Position numbers and translations under genes: made by a program. A model generated the notes under the pieces. It saw only the letters and a list, made by a program, of their open reading frames with translations, was not told the origin of the DNA and did not search any database. A stretch of 64,000 nt of DNA from Ichthyophthirius multifiliis (taxonomy: Eukaryota; Ciliophora; Oligohymenophorea; Hymenostomatida). The stretch is from NCBI RefSeq assembly GCF_000220395.1, contig NW_004086053.1, forward strand, positions 1-64,000, in the 5' to 3' direction. The number at the start of each line of letters is the position of its first letter. Positions within the stretch are counted from its first letter, which is position 1. Positions 1 through 13,907 of the stretch are shown here, piece by piece.

Positions 1-519
1 TTTTTTTTTTATATTTGAATTATAATATTATTAATCATTAATAAATTATTTTCTAAATGAAAAATAAATATAAATAGCAAAAAATATAAAAATAAATAAG
101 TAAATATGAGTAAAATATGATATATATATATATATATATATAAATATATATATATATTATATTATATTATTCTAGAATAACTTAAGCGATATATTTCAGT
201 TATTCAATTCTTTTTATTTAGATTAATTATTTTTAAAAATATATCAAATTAAAACTAATATATATGTATTAAATATATATAATATATTAAAATTTTTCAT
301 GTATGTAATTTATAAATAAAATAATTAAAATTTGAATATATAATTAAAAATAAAGTATTTAATATATAATATTAAAAAATATATAAAATATAAACTTAAA
401 AAAAATGCAAAATTAAATTTATATTTATTTTGATATTAAAGGACAATTATATAATATATAAAAATAAACAGTAAATTTTATATTTAAAAATAAATAAATA
501 TTTTAACTATAAAATACAA
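1..519. other. Gene-free AT-rich flank
   Basis: I see no coding signal here. It opens with ten T and carries a (TA)n tract at about 121-165. It lies downstream of the 3' end of the first minus-strand gene. Confidence 0.6.
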
Positions 520-2279
520 TCAAATTTTATTCTAAAAAAAGGAAGACTTTTGATTTTATGAAAGTTTAGTTTATGCCGTAGTTGGCCTATTAGTTTAATA
601 ATTTGATTATTTCACAGATATAAGAGAAACTTTAGACAATCCAGAATCTGGTCTTTTTGAAAATTTTGCACTTTAAACTCTAGGTATAACTGATTTTGGA
701 AAGTTTCTTTTCTACTCATTTTCCAATTTTTTTAACCTCTCCCCAATTCGGATCCTAAAGCATTTTTTGATTAAACTTATCAACAATTTAATTAATATTT
801 AATTATTATTATTTCAAATAGCTTAAATACTAATACCGAATTCTTTATTAAAATCATATTGATTTCAATAAGAAGTTATTAGTTTTTTTAAAAAACTTTA
901 TCGTATATTTTAATTCTATCTCCTTCAAGTTGTTTAAAAGTTTTTTTGAAATCTTCTTTTTTTAATTCTTTTATTTTTTATTAAGATTTTATTTAATCTT
1001 CACTTTCACATTCTTATATTGGAATTGTTTAATTGTCCATCTAAAGCATATATTAAAAATTTTTCTTTATTTTATATTTTTATTCCCTTAATAAATAAAA
1101 AAATAAAATAGATTTTATATTTATTTATTTATTAAAAATTAAATAACTTATTATTTTTATAATTTCCTATGTTTTTAAATATTTGTATTATTAGAAATAT
1201 TTGTCTCTGTAATTTCTTTTATATTTCCTAATTATTAATGAAATATATATTTTGTAGGAGATACTTAAGATATTATTTATTCATAAGCCTTTTTACTCAT
1301 TCTATTTTAATCAACGAACTTTTATCCTGATTTTTTTTGGTTATTTTAAAAAGTAATCTTAACACCTATATTAGGCTAATTATGATATTATTAAAATAAA
1401 AGAATATATAAATATATAAATATATAAATATATAATATATATAAATATATAAATATATATAAATATATAAATATATTTAAATATATATATAAATATTTAT
1501 ATTATATTTAAAATATAAAGATAAACTTTAATATTGTCGTTTTAAGGTGGTTATTTATTAAATTCCTATGTAACTGGTTAATATTTATTTTCTTTCTTTT
1601 TTCTCATAAACTCATCTTATAATTTTACATATTCTTAAGGAATAGAATCCTATATTATTATTTTATTTTTATATAAATTAAAATAATTTTAAATACTTCT
1701 GATTTAGCTTATTTTAGAACTTCCTTAGTAATTTTATTAAAATTCGGTTCTATTTAAATTACTTCACTCGGGAATTAAATATCACATTTTGATCCAAAAC
1801 CACCGGAATCTTTATTTAAAAAGATAATTTTCCCGTCATAATCTTGCGTAAAGTCTTTACTTTTCATCAATCTAAGAACTTCATTTTTTCTTTCATTTTA
1901 TTCTTATTCTTCTTTCTCCATTTTTTATTTTCTTTAATTTTCAAGTTATTTTTCTTTATCTTTTTTTTCCCTAATATCCCTCAATCTCTCCCCAAAAGGG
2001 TCATTTTCGATGTTTTTCGAATTCTTTTCAGTACAATAAATAACCTATATCTATTATTATTATTATTATTATTATTTATCTTATTGTTAATTTTATAAAT
2101 AAGACTAAAAATCTTATTATAATGAAAGTCTGCTTAAATTAGTTTAAGTCTATCTTCCTAAAAGTTAACTTCCAGTAATTACTCTTTATATTTTGCTTAT
2201 TCCATTCTATAAGTATTATTAAATAAAAATATATAAATATGTATAATTATATATCTATATATAAATATATAAATATATT

Positions 2280-2310
<31 letters not shown>

Positions 2311-2760
2311 GTATATTTAATTTTTACTCTAGATATACCTGAAACTCTACTTGCATTACTTATAATACTTTTAGTATCACTTATATCATCTTCATTATCT
2401 AGTTCATGTATTATATATTCTACTTTTGTACTTAAAACTGCTCTATTATCTAGTTTTTATATTTCCTTTTTTTTTATAATTAATTTTTTTATTTTGATTT
2501 ACAGGTTCTTTTTCTTCTTTCCATTATGTTTAAATTGATTCTTCAGTTTCACCATTATCTTTTATTTGAAAATATTGTTTTGCAACATTATAACATTAAT
2601 CACATAAATCTTAAGATTCATAAAATGGTTGATGTGTTTGTAAATATTTATCGTATAATATTTCGCTGCCATCAAATATTATTTAATCTATTATTTTTTA
2701 TGTGTTTAGAACTGATATTAAAGATACTAAGTCGTTATTTTCAGAAAAGTTATTATTCAT
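520..2760 (-). CDS. Conserved-looking coiled-coil protein of unknown function, six or more exons
   Basis: I do not recognise the family. Read with TAA/TAG as Gln, the gene starts at the ATG at 2758-2760 (MNNNFSENNDLVSL) and ends at a TGA at 520-522. In-frame introns lie at 2466-2502, 2207-2327, 1650-1696, 1376-1526 and about 1041-1147, all GT...AG on the minus strand; the four whose two flanking exons I could measure keep phase 0. The protein has an N-terminal Asp/Glu/Ser-rich part, a polyQ run, a charged Lys/Glu coiled-coil stretch after DPFGERLRDIR, a non-repetitive block (DYDGKIIFLNKDSGGFG) and a basic tail with RPTTA and RPDSG motifs. The final exon keeps frame only if one A is removed from the T7 run (plus strand) at 727-733, or if an unseen splice exists. 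The folded central block suggests a real conserved protein, but I infer no function. Confidence 0.7.
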
Positions 2761-3262
2761 ATAAATATATTTTAAATATAATATATTTATATATATACAT
2801 ATAAAAATTAATAATAAATAAAATAAATATTTTTTAAAAATAATATTAAAATAGATGTTTTATTATTATAATATTTTTAATATTTTTTTATTTTACTTTT
2901 TTATAAAAACTTAACTAAACTTTGAAATTTTTTTTTTTTTTTTAATTAAAAAAAATATAAACTTATTTATTTATATATTCTATTAAAAATATATCATTTT
3001 ATATTTTTAAATAATAATATTAATATTATTCATTTTAATTAATTTTAATTTTTATTAAAAAAAGTAAAATAATTTAATTTTATAAACTATGCTTTAATTT
3101 TTAATGATTTTATATATAAAATATTTTATTTTCATCAAATTTAAATTATTTTTTTAATATTTTTTTTTTTTTATATTTTTAATTTTAAAAAAGAAATTTG
3201 CATTCATTTATCTAAAATAGAAATTAAAGAAAAAAAAAAAAAACCAGAAACTAAATACAAAA
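2761..3262. promoter_or_regulatory. Divergent intergenic region
   Basis: About 500 bp separate the start codons of two divergently transcribed genes, so both promoters should lie here (inference). It is A/T homopolymer-rich, with T16 near 2928-2943. No specific motif can be named. Confidence 0.4.
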
Positions 3263-3867
3263 ATGATAAAAACACTATCATATATAATAGTATTTTTTAT
3301 CCATTAATCAATTTCGCTTAAAACTGCAAATGATTTTAAATCAGGATTATTTAAATTTAATACTATAGCAAGTGGTAAAATAAAATATAAAACTAGAAAA
3401 GAAGAAAAGTATAATATAAAAAATATTTTATTGAAAAAAAAAGGTGTATATTAAATAGATATCGGTAAATTAGAAGACGATCTTTTAATGGCATATGGTG
3501 ATTTTGATGGAGACAAAAAGTAAAAAGATAAAACATATAATTAAAAATTTATTTATTTTTAAAAAAGTACAGATATGGTAACTATATCACATGATAATAA
3601 AGTAAATGTAAATATATGGGATACAAATATAGGTAAAAAAAATACTTAAAAATATATATTTTTAAATAAAATATAAATAGCAAAATTTAAACGATTTTAG
3701 TTGATGAAAAAATAAAATTAAGAAACTTTATGTGAAGGATAAATAGTGAATATAATTCCATGTAAAAAAATAATAATATTAAAATTAAAATTAAATTTAT
3801 AAAACACTAATTTTTTAAAATTTAAATAATATGTATATATAAATATGTATATATAAATATGTATATA

Positions 3868-3915
<48 letters not shown>

Positions 3916-5523
3916 TTTTATATTTTTTTTTAAAGCTGATTACAATTTTGATGGAAAATTAGATGTATTAGTAGTTTTATAATAAGAATAATTATATTGT
4001 GTAGAATTTTGGATACAAATATAATGTTCTGTTTTTACATGTTAATTTGAATTAACATAATATAGTAAATAAGATATTCTTAAAAATTTAAAAGCCTAAC
4101 CTTTCGTTGGAGATTTTTTAGGTGATCATACTACATCTTTATTTATTTAGACTTAATAAGATAGCAAAAGATATATAATAAATATAACTGAAAATGATTT
4201 GTATGTATACACATTTAAATTTTATATAAAAAAATAAATTTAGATTTATTCAAGAATTCATTGAATTAATAACAGCTGGTGATTAATGCTTAGAATATTC
4301 AGGAACAAATAATATTGATAATCCTCATTTTAGTGCATTTGCTGATTTTAATGGAGATTGTAGAGCCGATATTATTATCTAGACTGTGACCCCTAATGGA
4401 AAAAAATAATTAGAGTATTGGGAAAAAACTGATAGCGATAAATTTTGTTTAAGAGCAATTTAAAATTTTGAAAAGGAAGATTTTGAATTTTACTCATTTG
4501 CATTAATTGATATTAGTAAAAAATAATAAAATATACAAAATTATTTATAAATATATATTTAAGATTATGATGGTGGTACAGATATAGTAGCTTTAGCAAA
4601 TTAAAAAAGCACAAATGAAAGTTTTATAGTAATATCATATAATAAATATACTGTAGGAAAAGATCATTTATGTATGAAATTTTCAGAATTTCCTTTTGAT
4701 GAAATATCTGTACTTGGATAAGTAATAAATTATAAATATTTTTAAAAATAAATTAAAAAAAATATAGTATGTCAATTATATTTAATTAGATTTTCGTTTC
4801 TATATAAATGAAACGACTCCTTATCCAAGATTTAGTGATATTGATTTAGATGGATATCCTGAAATAGCATTGATAAAATAATAAAATTAATAAAATCCAA
4901 ATCAAGGATTACCTATTATTTTAGCAAATAATAAATGTAGTAAAGGATGCGATTAATTAAGTGTAGGAGAAAAAAGAGGATTCGATTCTAATGAAAATAA
5001 AAATAATGATAAATATAGACATTATGATAAATTTAAATATGTTATTAGTCATACAATTTCTTTTTTGATTTTAATGAAGATGGGCATATCGATTTTCTTG
5101 TAAATTCATTAGTTAATGGAAAAAATTAAATAAAAGGATTTTATGATTTTGTTTCTACAGATGCTTTTTTTGTAAAATTGTTAGGTATTTTGTAAATTTT
5201 TTATTTATTGAATATAAAATAAATAGGATTAAATGGATTTTGTGATAATACTTCATGTTAAAGTAGTAATTATTATGGAATGACATTTGAAGTTGTTGTT
5301 ACATCTTTAGAAACTAATTATTATGTTGCAAAAGGTATTTAAATATATTTACTGTATAAAATTTATAATATATATATATATATATTTTAATAATAAGGAT
5401 CATAATTGAGTTAATCATAACATAGATCTCTTTAATTGCCTTTTATTTTAATAGGTTTATCAAGAACAAATAATTATGTAGAAAATTTCCATGTCGGATT
5501 GCCTTAAAATAATGTAAAAATAA

Positions 5524-5564
<41 letters not shown>

Positions 5565-5905
5565 TTACATATTTTTATATATTTATGTATTTTATATCTT
5601 TATTTTTAGTTCAGTGATTCTGTTAAAGTATGGACACCTATTATTCCTAATTCTTAATTAATAATTTTTCCATTTTCTTTAAAACAATCAAAGTAGTTTT
5701 TTTAAACATTATATAAATTTAATAATATATTGTATTTAGATGGGAAATAAGTATTTTTATATAACCAAACGAGGCTTTACTTGTTGTTGTAATTGTAACT
5801 TTAGGTATTTTAGCAATTTTAGCTGTAATTATTGGATGGCATCATTACAAAGAAGAATAAGATGATATATAAACATAAGCATAATTTTTTAAACTCTTTA
5901 GATGA
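3263..5905 (+). CDS. ITFG1/TIP-like FG-GAP repeat type I membrane protein
   Basis: This is a homologue of integrin-alpha FG-GAP repeat protein 1 (T-cell immunomodulatory protein), a surface or secretory-pathway type I protein of poorly known role. It begins with a hydrophobic signal peptide (MIKTLSYIIVFFIHQ). Several calcium-loop-like FG-GAP motifs follow across its exons: YGDFDGDKKTDM, YNFDGKLDVLVV, FADFNGDCRADII, YDGGTDIVAL, FSDIDLDGYPEIAL and FNEDGHIDFLV. Next come the family's C-terminal module (LQLPFILIGLSRTNNYVE), one membrane segment (TLGILAILAVIIGW) and a short charged tail ending at the TGA at 5903-5905. Several short (TA)n-rich introns interrupt the gene, for example near 3534-3567, 3822-3934 and 5520-5609. 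Recognition rests on the DxDGDxxxD loops plus the single C-terminal TM. Exact exon edges were not all checked. Confidence 0.85.
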
Positions 5906-7491
5906 ATAACTTAGAAATAATAAAAAATGCATAAAAATATATTTTTAAATTGAATAAATAAAATATTGTAATATTTATTATTTTTTTTTATAATATTTTA
6001 TCTATATTTTAATATAAAAAATATTTAAAGTATATTAGTTTTAAATATAAATAAATATATAATAAAATATTATAAATTTTTTTGTATATCATTCTATTTC
6101 TAATAAATTACTTTTATTAAAAAAAGTATAACATATCTATTTTGAATTATTATTGCGTCTTAGCATATTTATAATAACTATAAAATACATTAATTAATTC
6201 GAAAAATTAATGAAAGTTTCTCATTAAGTTCAAATATGATTAATCTAAAAATACTTGTAAAAAAAAGAATACATTAAAAATTTAAATAGAAATGTAATTT
6301 GAGATTTAAAATCTCGTTGATTGTATAAGCGATTATTAGAAATAGAAATGCAGATAAAATAATAAAATATAGATATTTAATAAAATATTTTTTAGAATTA
6401 TATAAAAAAAAGAGAAAATATAATGTATTAATAAAGAGATAAAGTATATTAAGTAAGAATAACATTATTTAAAATTATAATAATTTAAAAAATAATTTAC
6501 ATAAAAAATTAAACATTTATATTATAAAATTTAAAAATATTATAAATAAAAATGGAAAAATTTAAAAAAAATATTAATAAAAGAAAAAAAAAAATATAAT
6601 AAATAAAAAAAATTTAATGTAATAAAAAAGTAAAATAAATATATATATATATATATATATGAATATTTATATATTTATATATTATATAATTTTTTTTATA
6701 ATTAATACATAATAATTTATATATATATTTTTAATAATTCTCTCTTTTATTTATTTTATATCATAATTTTTTATATTATTTTAAATTTTTTAATAATATT
6801 TATATTTTATTTTTGTTTTTTATATTTTTTTTGATATATTATAAATTAATATTAAAATAAAAATAAAAAATTATCATGATTTATTTTAATATAAAAAAAA
6901 TAAAATAAAATAAAATTATATACAATGGAATAATCTTAAATTTTTAATAATTTATATTATTAAAATTTTTTTTTTTAAATTAAGATATTTATATTTTAAA
7001 TGAAAAATTTTATTTTTTTTAAATATAAAAAAAAAATTAAAATATAAGAATTAGATATACACATGACTATAAATTAAGATTTTGCAATATATATATATTG
7101 TATAATTTTTTATTCTAAATTTTATTTTTTATAAAATATTTTTTTTTAAATTTAAAAATTATAATTGTTATAACAAAAATTTTATTTGTGCAATTGTTAA
7201 ATCTTAAATTTAATTAATATACATAATGGAATATAATTATATATCAAAATAAAATAAAAGAAATTAATATTAAATAAAATTTATATTAAAAAATTTAATT
7301 TTGTTTATATAAATTCTAAGACATATTTAAATTACAATTAAGTTATAAAAATTAAATATATTTTATTTATTTTTTTAAAAATTAAAATATATATAAAAAA
7401 AATTAATTTATTATAAAAAGAAAAAAAAAAAAATTAATTAAGTATTAATAAAAAAAATAAATTATATTACTTATAATATATATATATAAAA
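5906..7491. other. Gene-free AT-rich interval
   Basis: About 1.6 kb of A/T runs with a (TA)n tract near 6640-6660. Frames open only by lack of TGA show no recognisable protein. Confidence 0.55.
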
Positions 7492-8109
7492 ATGAAAACT
7501 GTAGATTTAGTATAGGCTAACCTAACTTTTAATTTTAATCATATATAAATAAATAATTCCAATAACTAAGCTAAATAAAGTTAAGAATTTCTAACCGAAA
7601 ATTTATAGTATTTTTTATCTCAAAATTCGCCAAAAGTTAAATTATTTTTAAACAATAAAAAAAACGAAAACATTTTAATAAATGACAATTAAAATTCTTT
7701 AAATTCTACAAATTAATCATCATCTAATTCCTTAGATGTGTGTTTTTAAAAAGGACCTAAAGATGTTTAAGAATCTCCCTAAAATATGATTGAAAAAGAT
7801 ATAAGATTTTCTAATGAAGGAATTTGCATAAACTATGAAGAAAGAAACCTTCAAAATATATTTTCTGATCAAAATTAAGGACTATCAATTATTCTTGGAT
7901 ATATATTTATTGTATTTGCTGCTTTTTTATTCATTGGTGTATTTTTTTCGATTTTCATGGCACCTTTTCTTAATAAAAGTAATTATTTATTACTTGAATT
8001 TTTGAGGCTAGATGATTTTTATTGCTGTTTAATTCCTTTGTCTATACCAGTTTCATTTATTACTATATATTGTAATTGGGTGTGTATGAAATATTTAAAA
8101 CATTCTTGA
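7492..8109 (+). CDS. Two-TM protein, possible PIG-P-like subunit of GPI-GlcNAc transferase
   Basis: Single exon, 205 residues, ATG at 7492 and TGA at 8107-8109. The first 125 residues are Asn/Ser/Gln-rich and look disordered. The C-terminal third holds two hydrophobic segments (GYIFIVFAAFLFIGVFF and LIPLSIPVSFITIYC). Their order, the Pro ending the first segment and a Pro 24 residues later inside the second, with an aromatic just before it, resembles PIG-P, a small ER subunit of the enzyme that starts GPI-anchor synthesis. Sequence identity is weak, and the long N-terminal extension is unusual for that family, so another small membrane protein remains possible. Gene structure is more certain than function. 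Confidence 0.6.
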
Positions 8110-9008
8110 ATGAATATTTTTATAATTATAAATAAAAAATATTTATAAAAAATGACTGAATATATACTATTTAATTATTAAGAAAAAAAAAGTATAAAAT
8201 AAATAATATATATAAAAATATTTATTTTCTCATTTTTAAGTTTTTTTTCTTTTTTTTTTGTAATTTTTATTTATATTTTTCATTTAGCATATGATTTTTG
8301 CCTTTTTTTTACTTTTCTTTGTATTGAAAATAACTATTTAATTTTTACGCTTTTTACTTGTTAATATTTATTTAATTAAAAAGAAAGACATTATAATTAT
8401 TTTTCATATATATTTTTTAAAAAAATATTATCATTTTATTATGAGTTTTTTATAATTTTATGATAAAAAAATAAAAATATATTTTTATATTTTTTATTTT
8501 GTGTAACTATGTATATTTAGTTAAAAAAAATAAAATCATATAAATCAAAATTAAATTAATTTAAATTTAATATTTAAAAATTAATTTATTATACATTATT
8601 TTTAATTTTTAAAAACTTTATATTTTTAAATCAAATCAAAACCAAATGTCATTAAATAAATATTTTATTGTATGTTGTTAAAATGATAAAAAGATATTCA
8701 TATTTATTTTAATTTTTATTTTAAAATAAAATTTTTATATATAATATTTTAATCATATATATATATATTTGAAATCCTTATTGTAATTTTCATTAAAAAA
8801 TATTTAAACATATTAACTTTATTTTAAAATTAAAAAAAACAAAAAAATTATTCATAAAATCATAAAAATAATATTTTTTTAAATTTTTTTTTAAAAAATA
8901 AAATAAAATAAAAAAAATAAAAAAATATTTTAAATTTAAATAAAAAAATTTCAACAATTAAAAAATATACTATAAAACATAAAAATCCCAAAAAATATAT
9001 ATAAATAT
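8110..9008. other. Gene-free AT-rich interval
   Basis: About 0.9 kb of A/T runs between two plus-strand genes. It presumably holds the terminator of one and the promoter of the next. No motif is recognisable. Confidence 0.5.
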
Positions 9009-10580
9009 ATGAGTTATCAAAATTTAAACAATTAAAGTACAAACAACTCACATATAAATAATTTTTCAACAAATCAAAGTACGATTAGCCGTCCATCTAC
9101 CAGTAATTACATTTAAAAATCCCCAATAATCTAAACCTAAAAAATCGATAAAAATAAAACAATAAACCCATATTCAAAAAAAGATTGGTAAAGTGGAACA
9201 GATGCTTTAAAATAAATATTTTTTGCAAAAGATGAAGAAATAGAATATTGGAAATAAATGTGTGTATAAAAAGAAACAACAATATAATAATTTGAAATAA
9301 TACACGAGTAAAAAGTTTAATATGAAAGTGATAATTATTAATTAAGAGATATTATATCTTAAAGAGATAACGAAATTGAAATTTTAAAAAGAAATTTAAA
9401 TTAAGCAAATTTCTTAAAGGAATCCAAAATATAAGAATTAGAAGAAAAAATAACCAACTTAACAGTCGAAAATAATCGATTGAGGAATTTTTTGAATTAA
9501 AATAATCAAGAATTAGAAAAAGTTTAATAAAAACTATAAAAAAATGAGCAAGAGAATTAATAAAAGATCAATTAAATAAATAATTTAATGATAAATTTAG
9601 ATGAATATAAAAATAAATATAAAAATTAAGATTTTTAATGTCAAAAATATAGCGAAATATAAAAAGTAATGGAAAAAAAATCGAATAATTAAATAAATAA
9701 ATATTAAATTTAGATGAAGAAAATGAAAAAATAAAAAATAAAAAAAGATTTTGAAAACGAGATTATGAAGTTTACTAATTAAAATTAAATTTTAAGCCAA
9801 AATAATATTAATTATTAAATAAAAAATAAAGAATATGAAAGATATATTTGTCAATTAGAAACAATTATAAACGAAGAAAAATAAAAGAATATCCAATATG
9901 AAAATATGTATGAAATTCTTCAAAAAAATATTAAAGAATTTCAAGAAAAAACAGTTTAGTTAACTTAAGAAATTGAACGTTTAAATAATATTTTGGCATT
10001 GAAATTTTAGGAAATCGATAAATTATAAAATTCATTTTCTAATGCAGAAATTATAATCAAAAATTTAAAAGATTCAAATTAAAATTTATAAAAACTAAAT
10101 TTTAACCTAACTTAATCATTTTAAGAAGCTCAAAATAAAATAGATGACCTTAATGTTAAAAGAAATCAAAAAAATAAAGAAATAATCGATTGGGAGACTA
10201 AAGTAGCCCTTTTTTAAAGTGAAATAGAAAGATTAAGAACTCTTATATATTAAAAAGACGAAGAGTTGTAATATGGTAATATTAAAATTTAAAAACTAGA
10301 AACAAATCTATAAGAATTCTATAATTTAAGAGAAAAGAATAAAGTTTTAAATTCTGAAATAGATAGACTAATGGAAGAAAATCAAATATTAGATATCGAA
10401 AATTCTTAGCTTAAATAATCAATGGTTAGTATAAATGATTTAAATGTGAGAATTAGCGATTTATTATTATTTTGTGTATAACTTTTGACAGAAATCGAAT
10501 GTTTAAGGAACAGAGTAAAAGAAAAAAATGAATAAGTAAAATAATTTAGAAAATCTTCTTTAGTTTCATATAGAAATTGA
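9009..10580 (+). CDS. Intronless coiled-coil protein of unknown family
   Basis: One uninterrupted reading frame of 523 residues from the ATG at 9009 to the TGA at 10578-10580; the length is an exact multiple of three. The first 85 residues are Ser/Asn/Pro-rich (STISRPSTSNY). From about residue 90 to the end it is almost continuous Glu/Lys/Gln/Asn/Leu heptad-like sequence (for example EIEILKRNLNQANFLKES and EIERLRTLIYQKDEEL), consistent with a long coiled coil. Ciliates have many such proteins in basal bodies and cytoskeleton, but nothing here identifies one. No zinc, nucleotide or membrane motif was seen. The absence of TGA over 523 codons makes a chance frame unlikely. Confidence 0.8.
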
Positions 10581-12451
10581 TTATTTATATATAAATATAT
10601 ATATTTTTTTTTAAAAAAATAATTTTTTTTTTGTAGTTATTTTTATTTTTCTATTTTATATATATAATTACTTATTTTTTTGTGTGCTTTTAAAATTAAT
10701 TTTTTTATTTTAATTATTTATTATATTATATTATATTGCTTTTTTTCTATTAATTAATTATATATGATTATATATAATTTATTATATTATATTGTTTTAT
10801 TTCTATTAATTAATTATATATGATTATATATATTTTTATTTTATATATTTAGATTTTTTTTATTTTATTTTATAATTATTTTAATATATATATACATATG
10901 AAATTTATTTATTATTTTTTTGTAAATCTTTTCTGATTTATTTTTTTATTTTTTTAAACAAAAAAACTCTATCTCTATAAAAGCAAATAGTCCAATATTA
11001 AAATATTTTTTATATATATAGAAATTAAATTATTTTTATTTTTATAATTAAGTTAATATTTTTAAATTTACTCCTTATAATTAAATTTTATGTAACGCAG
11101 TCTTTTTTAGCTTCAAACATTTATTATTACTATATCAGTAACTGTATTATATACTTTAAATATACATTTCAGAATGTTTTATAGGGGTTTTTATATCCAT
11201 TAATAATGAAGTCATATTTTTTATATAAAAAATTTAAGAAATTTTTAGTAAATATAATAATCAAATATTTATTTTTCTAAAATTAAAAACATTTTATAAT
11301 TATATTAGAAACTTATATAAATATAATTAAAAGAAAATTTTGTCAATATAATAAAGAAATTATAAACCTATAAAAGAAATAAAGGCTAATTATATACTAA
11401 AATTATATAAAGAGAAAAACTTTTTAAAACTAATAAATAAAAATGCTATTAATATATCTAAAACTAAACGAATTTTCAGTTTTAATTTAAAAAAAAATCA
11501 CACGAATAAAATTTTGATTATTAAATATTAAAAATTATATATATTAAATTATACTAAAAATAAAGTATTTATGTGTTTTATAGTATATTTATATTTTTTA
11601 TAAAAATATATTTAAGATTTATTATTTGTTAATCATTTTTATTAAATAAATAAAAAATAATTTTTGGTAAATTAGAATTGATAATATTAATATTTGTATA
11701 TAAATAGATTTATTTTAGAAGATTTTTTAAAAAGAAAAAAAAAATATTTATATAAAGAAACATATATATTATATATGAAAAAAATAAAAAAATAGTATTA
11801 TAAGAATTTATATATTCTTAAATTATTAAGTTTAAAAGTTTGTGTAACTAATATGATTATTTAATAATTGTTTTATGAAATTATAAATTAATTAAAAAAT
11901 GAAAAATGTATTCTATATTTAAATTTCGATTAATTCTATATTAATAATTTACTTTATTACCTTAAAGAATTGATAAAAGAAAAAACTTCCAATTGACTAA
12001 ATTTAAAATAATAATTAAAAATAAATATATATATCATTGAATATGTTTTTCTTCATTTTAAATAATAAAGTGTATAAGAAAAATTTCTAGTCATATATAT
12101 AATTATTAAAAATAATTATAAATAAATATCTATTTATTTTAATATTAAATATCTTACTTACTTTAACAAAAAATTTATATTATTTTTATCGAATTATTTT
12201 ATTTTAAATATATTAATAATTAGTTTATTTTTTTATTTATAAAATTCAATTATAATTATATTTATTACTAATAGATAGATTCTTTATTATATATATTATA
12301 TTTATAAAACATATATTTTTAAATAACATATTATTATTATTATATATATATAAAAATTTACCTAAACATTCAGAAATATTACATACCTAATATAGCTAAA
12401 CCTTCCTTATAAAATAGAAACCAAAAACAATATATTCATAAAACTCCTCGA
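10581..12451. other. Gene-poor interval
   Basis: AT-rich sequence without recognisable genes. It contains an imperfect tandem duplication of about 60 bp (10720-10835) and many A/T homopolymers. Confidence 0.5.
10720..10835. repeat. Imperfect tandem duplication, about 60 bp unit
   Basis: Two consecutive copies share the core CTATTAATTAATTATATATG followed by ATTATATATA and preceded by ATTATATTATATTG. They differ by small indels in the T run between the two parts. Confidence 0.75.
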
Positions 12452-12820
12452 ATGCCTTTATCAAATATAGTAAACTACTTATATAAAAAATTCAAGTAAT
12501 ACATTACTCAAATAAATACGATTAATTATCAAAAAAACTATAAATTTACACTAAAAAAAAATATAAACCCGATTTCATAAACATAAACCATGGGCCAGGC
12601 CGAACTGTATTTTTTTATGAAAAAACTATTTTTTTTAGATAAAAAAAGTACCTAGAAATTTTTAAAAACATATATTAATAAAAACTAAAAGCCTTTATAA
12701 TCATTATTATTAAAATTCAATATAAAACCTTTTTAAAAGGGCCTTTCTTAATTTTTTTACCATAAAGCAAATTTTTTACATAGAGTGACTTTTTACAAAT
12801 AATATAATTTAAAAATTTGA
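12452..12820 (+). CDS. Weak hypothetical ORF in a locally less AT-rich patch
   Basis: With the ciliate code an open frame runs from the ATG at 12452 to the TGA at 12818-12820 (122 residues), basic and Lys/Gln/Phe-rich (MPLSNIVNYLYKKFKQY at the start, GQAELYFFMKKLFFLDKK in the middle). The same frame is open upstream without an ATG back to about 12357. The patch has visibly more C and G than its surroundings (for example CCATGGGCCAGGCCGAACTG). I do not recognise a family. Open frames of this size can occur by chance when TGA is the only stop, so this may be a decayed gene or exon. Confidence 0.25.
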
Positions 12821-13907
12821 AAGATTCATGTAAATATTAAAAAGTATATAAAATATAGTATATATTATCCATATAGAATTAATGTATAAATGAATATAAA
12901 AAAAAGGATTCGATAAAAGGAAATATTTTACAAAAGCAATTTAAATTCAACCAAATTTGTTTGGGATTATTTTATTCATTTAGGGATATAAAATATTGTT
13001 TGAAATTATTATAAACTAATAAAAATATAAGAAATATTCGAATTTAATTATTTATTATCTACATATATACATTAGTATAAACTAATTCAACTCTTAAATT
13101 AATTCTTTGATTAAAATTACAGAAATTCAGCATCATTATATAATTAATTAATAAAAAATAAATAATTAAATAGTGCATTAGTAAATATTTACACGAAAAA
13201 AAATAAAAAAAATAAAAAAAATAAATTAATGTATACTATTTTTAAAATAGTATTTTTTCATATAAATTTTAGCTTGATAATTTTGAAAAAGAAAGCATTT
13301 TATATATAATGAAATATAATATTTTTTAGAAAAAACAAGTACTGTAAATAAGTATTTTAAATTATTTTTTTAGTTAATATAAATAGTTTTTGGAAAAACT
13401 AAACGAAAAAAATCAAGATTTAATTTGACTTTATATTTTTTATTGTTTTTGAAAACATGTTTATAAAGTTAGCCTTTATTATTAATTTTATTAAAGTTGA
13501 AATTTAAGACGCGATAATTATTAATAATAACTAAAAATTATTTTTTTATTAAATAAATTGTTAATCAAAAATTTTTTGTTGAAAAAAAAAAAAAAGACTT
13601 TAAAAAGAAAAATTACAAGTAAAATATAAAAATTGATTATTTATTTGATTTTTGAAAAAAAAAAATATATATTTATCTTTTATTTAATTATATTTTAAAC
13701 TTTTCTTTTTTGTTTTTGTTGTTGATGAAATTAATATTTTTTTTTTTTTAATTCTTTTATCAAATATTTTTAAGTATAATTAAATAAACTTAAATTTTAG
13801 TAAATTAATTAATAAAAATTATATATAAGTAAACATAGATAGATATGTTTAATATAATATTTTTTTTTCTAATAACTATATTAAATAATAAAAAACAAAA
13901 CAAAAAC
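12821..13907. other. Gene-free interval upstream of the TOG-like gene
   Basis: AT-rich sequence with long A runs (for example 13580-13594). No gene recognised. The last few hundred bases presumably include the promoter of the downstream gene. Confidence 0.5.

Noticed and set aside
1-519. Internal eliminated sequences or a germline-limited region
   Set aside because: No TA-bounded or repeat-flanked insertions interrupting exons were seen; genes read as somatic sequence with ordinary introns.
1844-2804. Three plus-strand standard-code frames rich in Phe/Leu/Tyr
   Set aside because: They are antisense to the first minus-strand gene, whose exons join in consistent phase.
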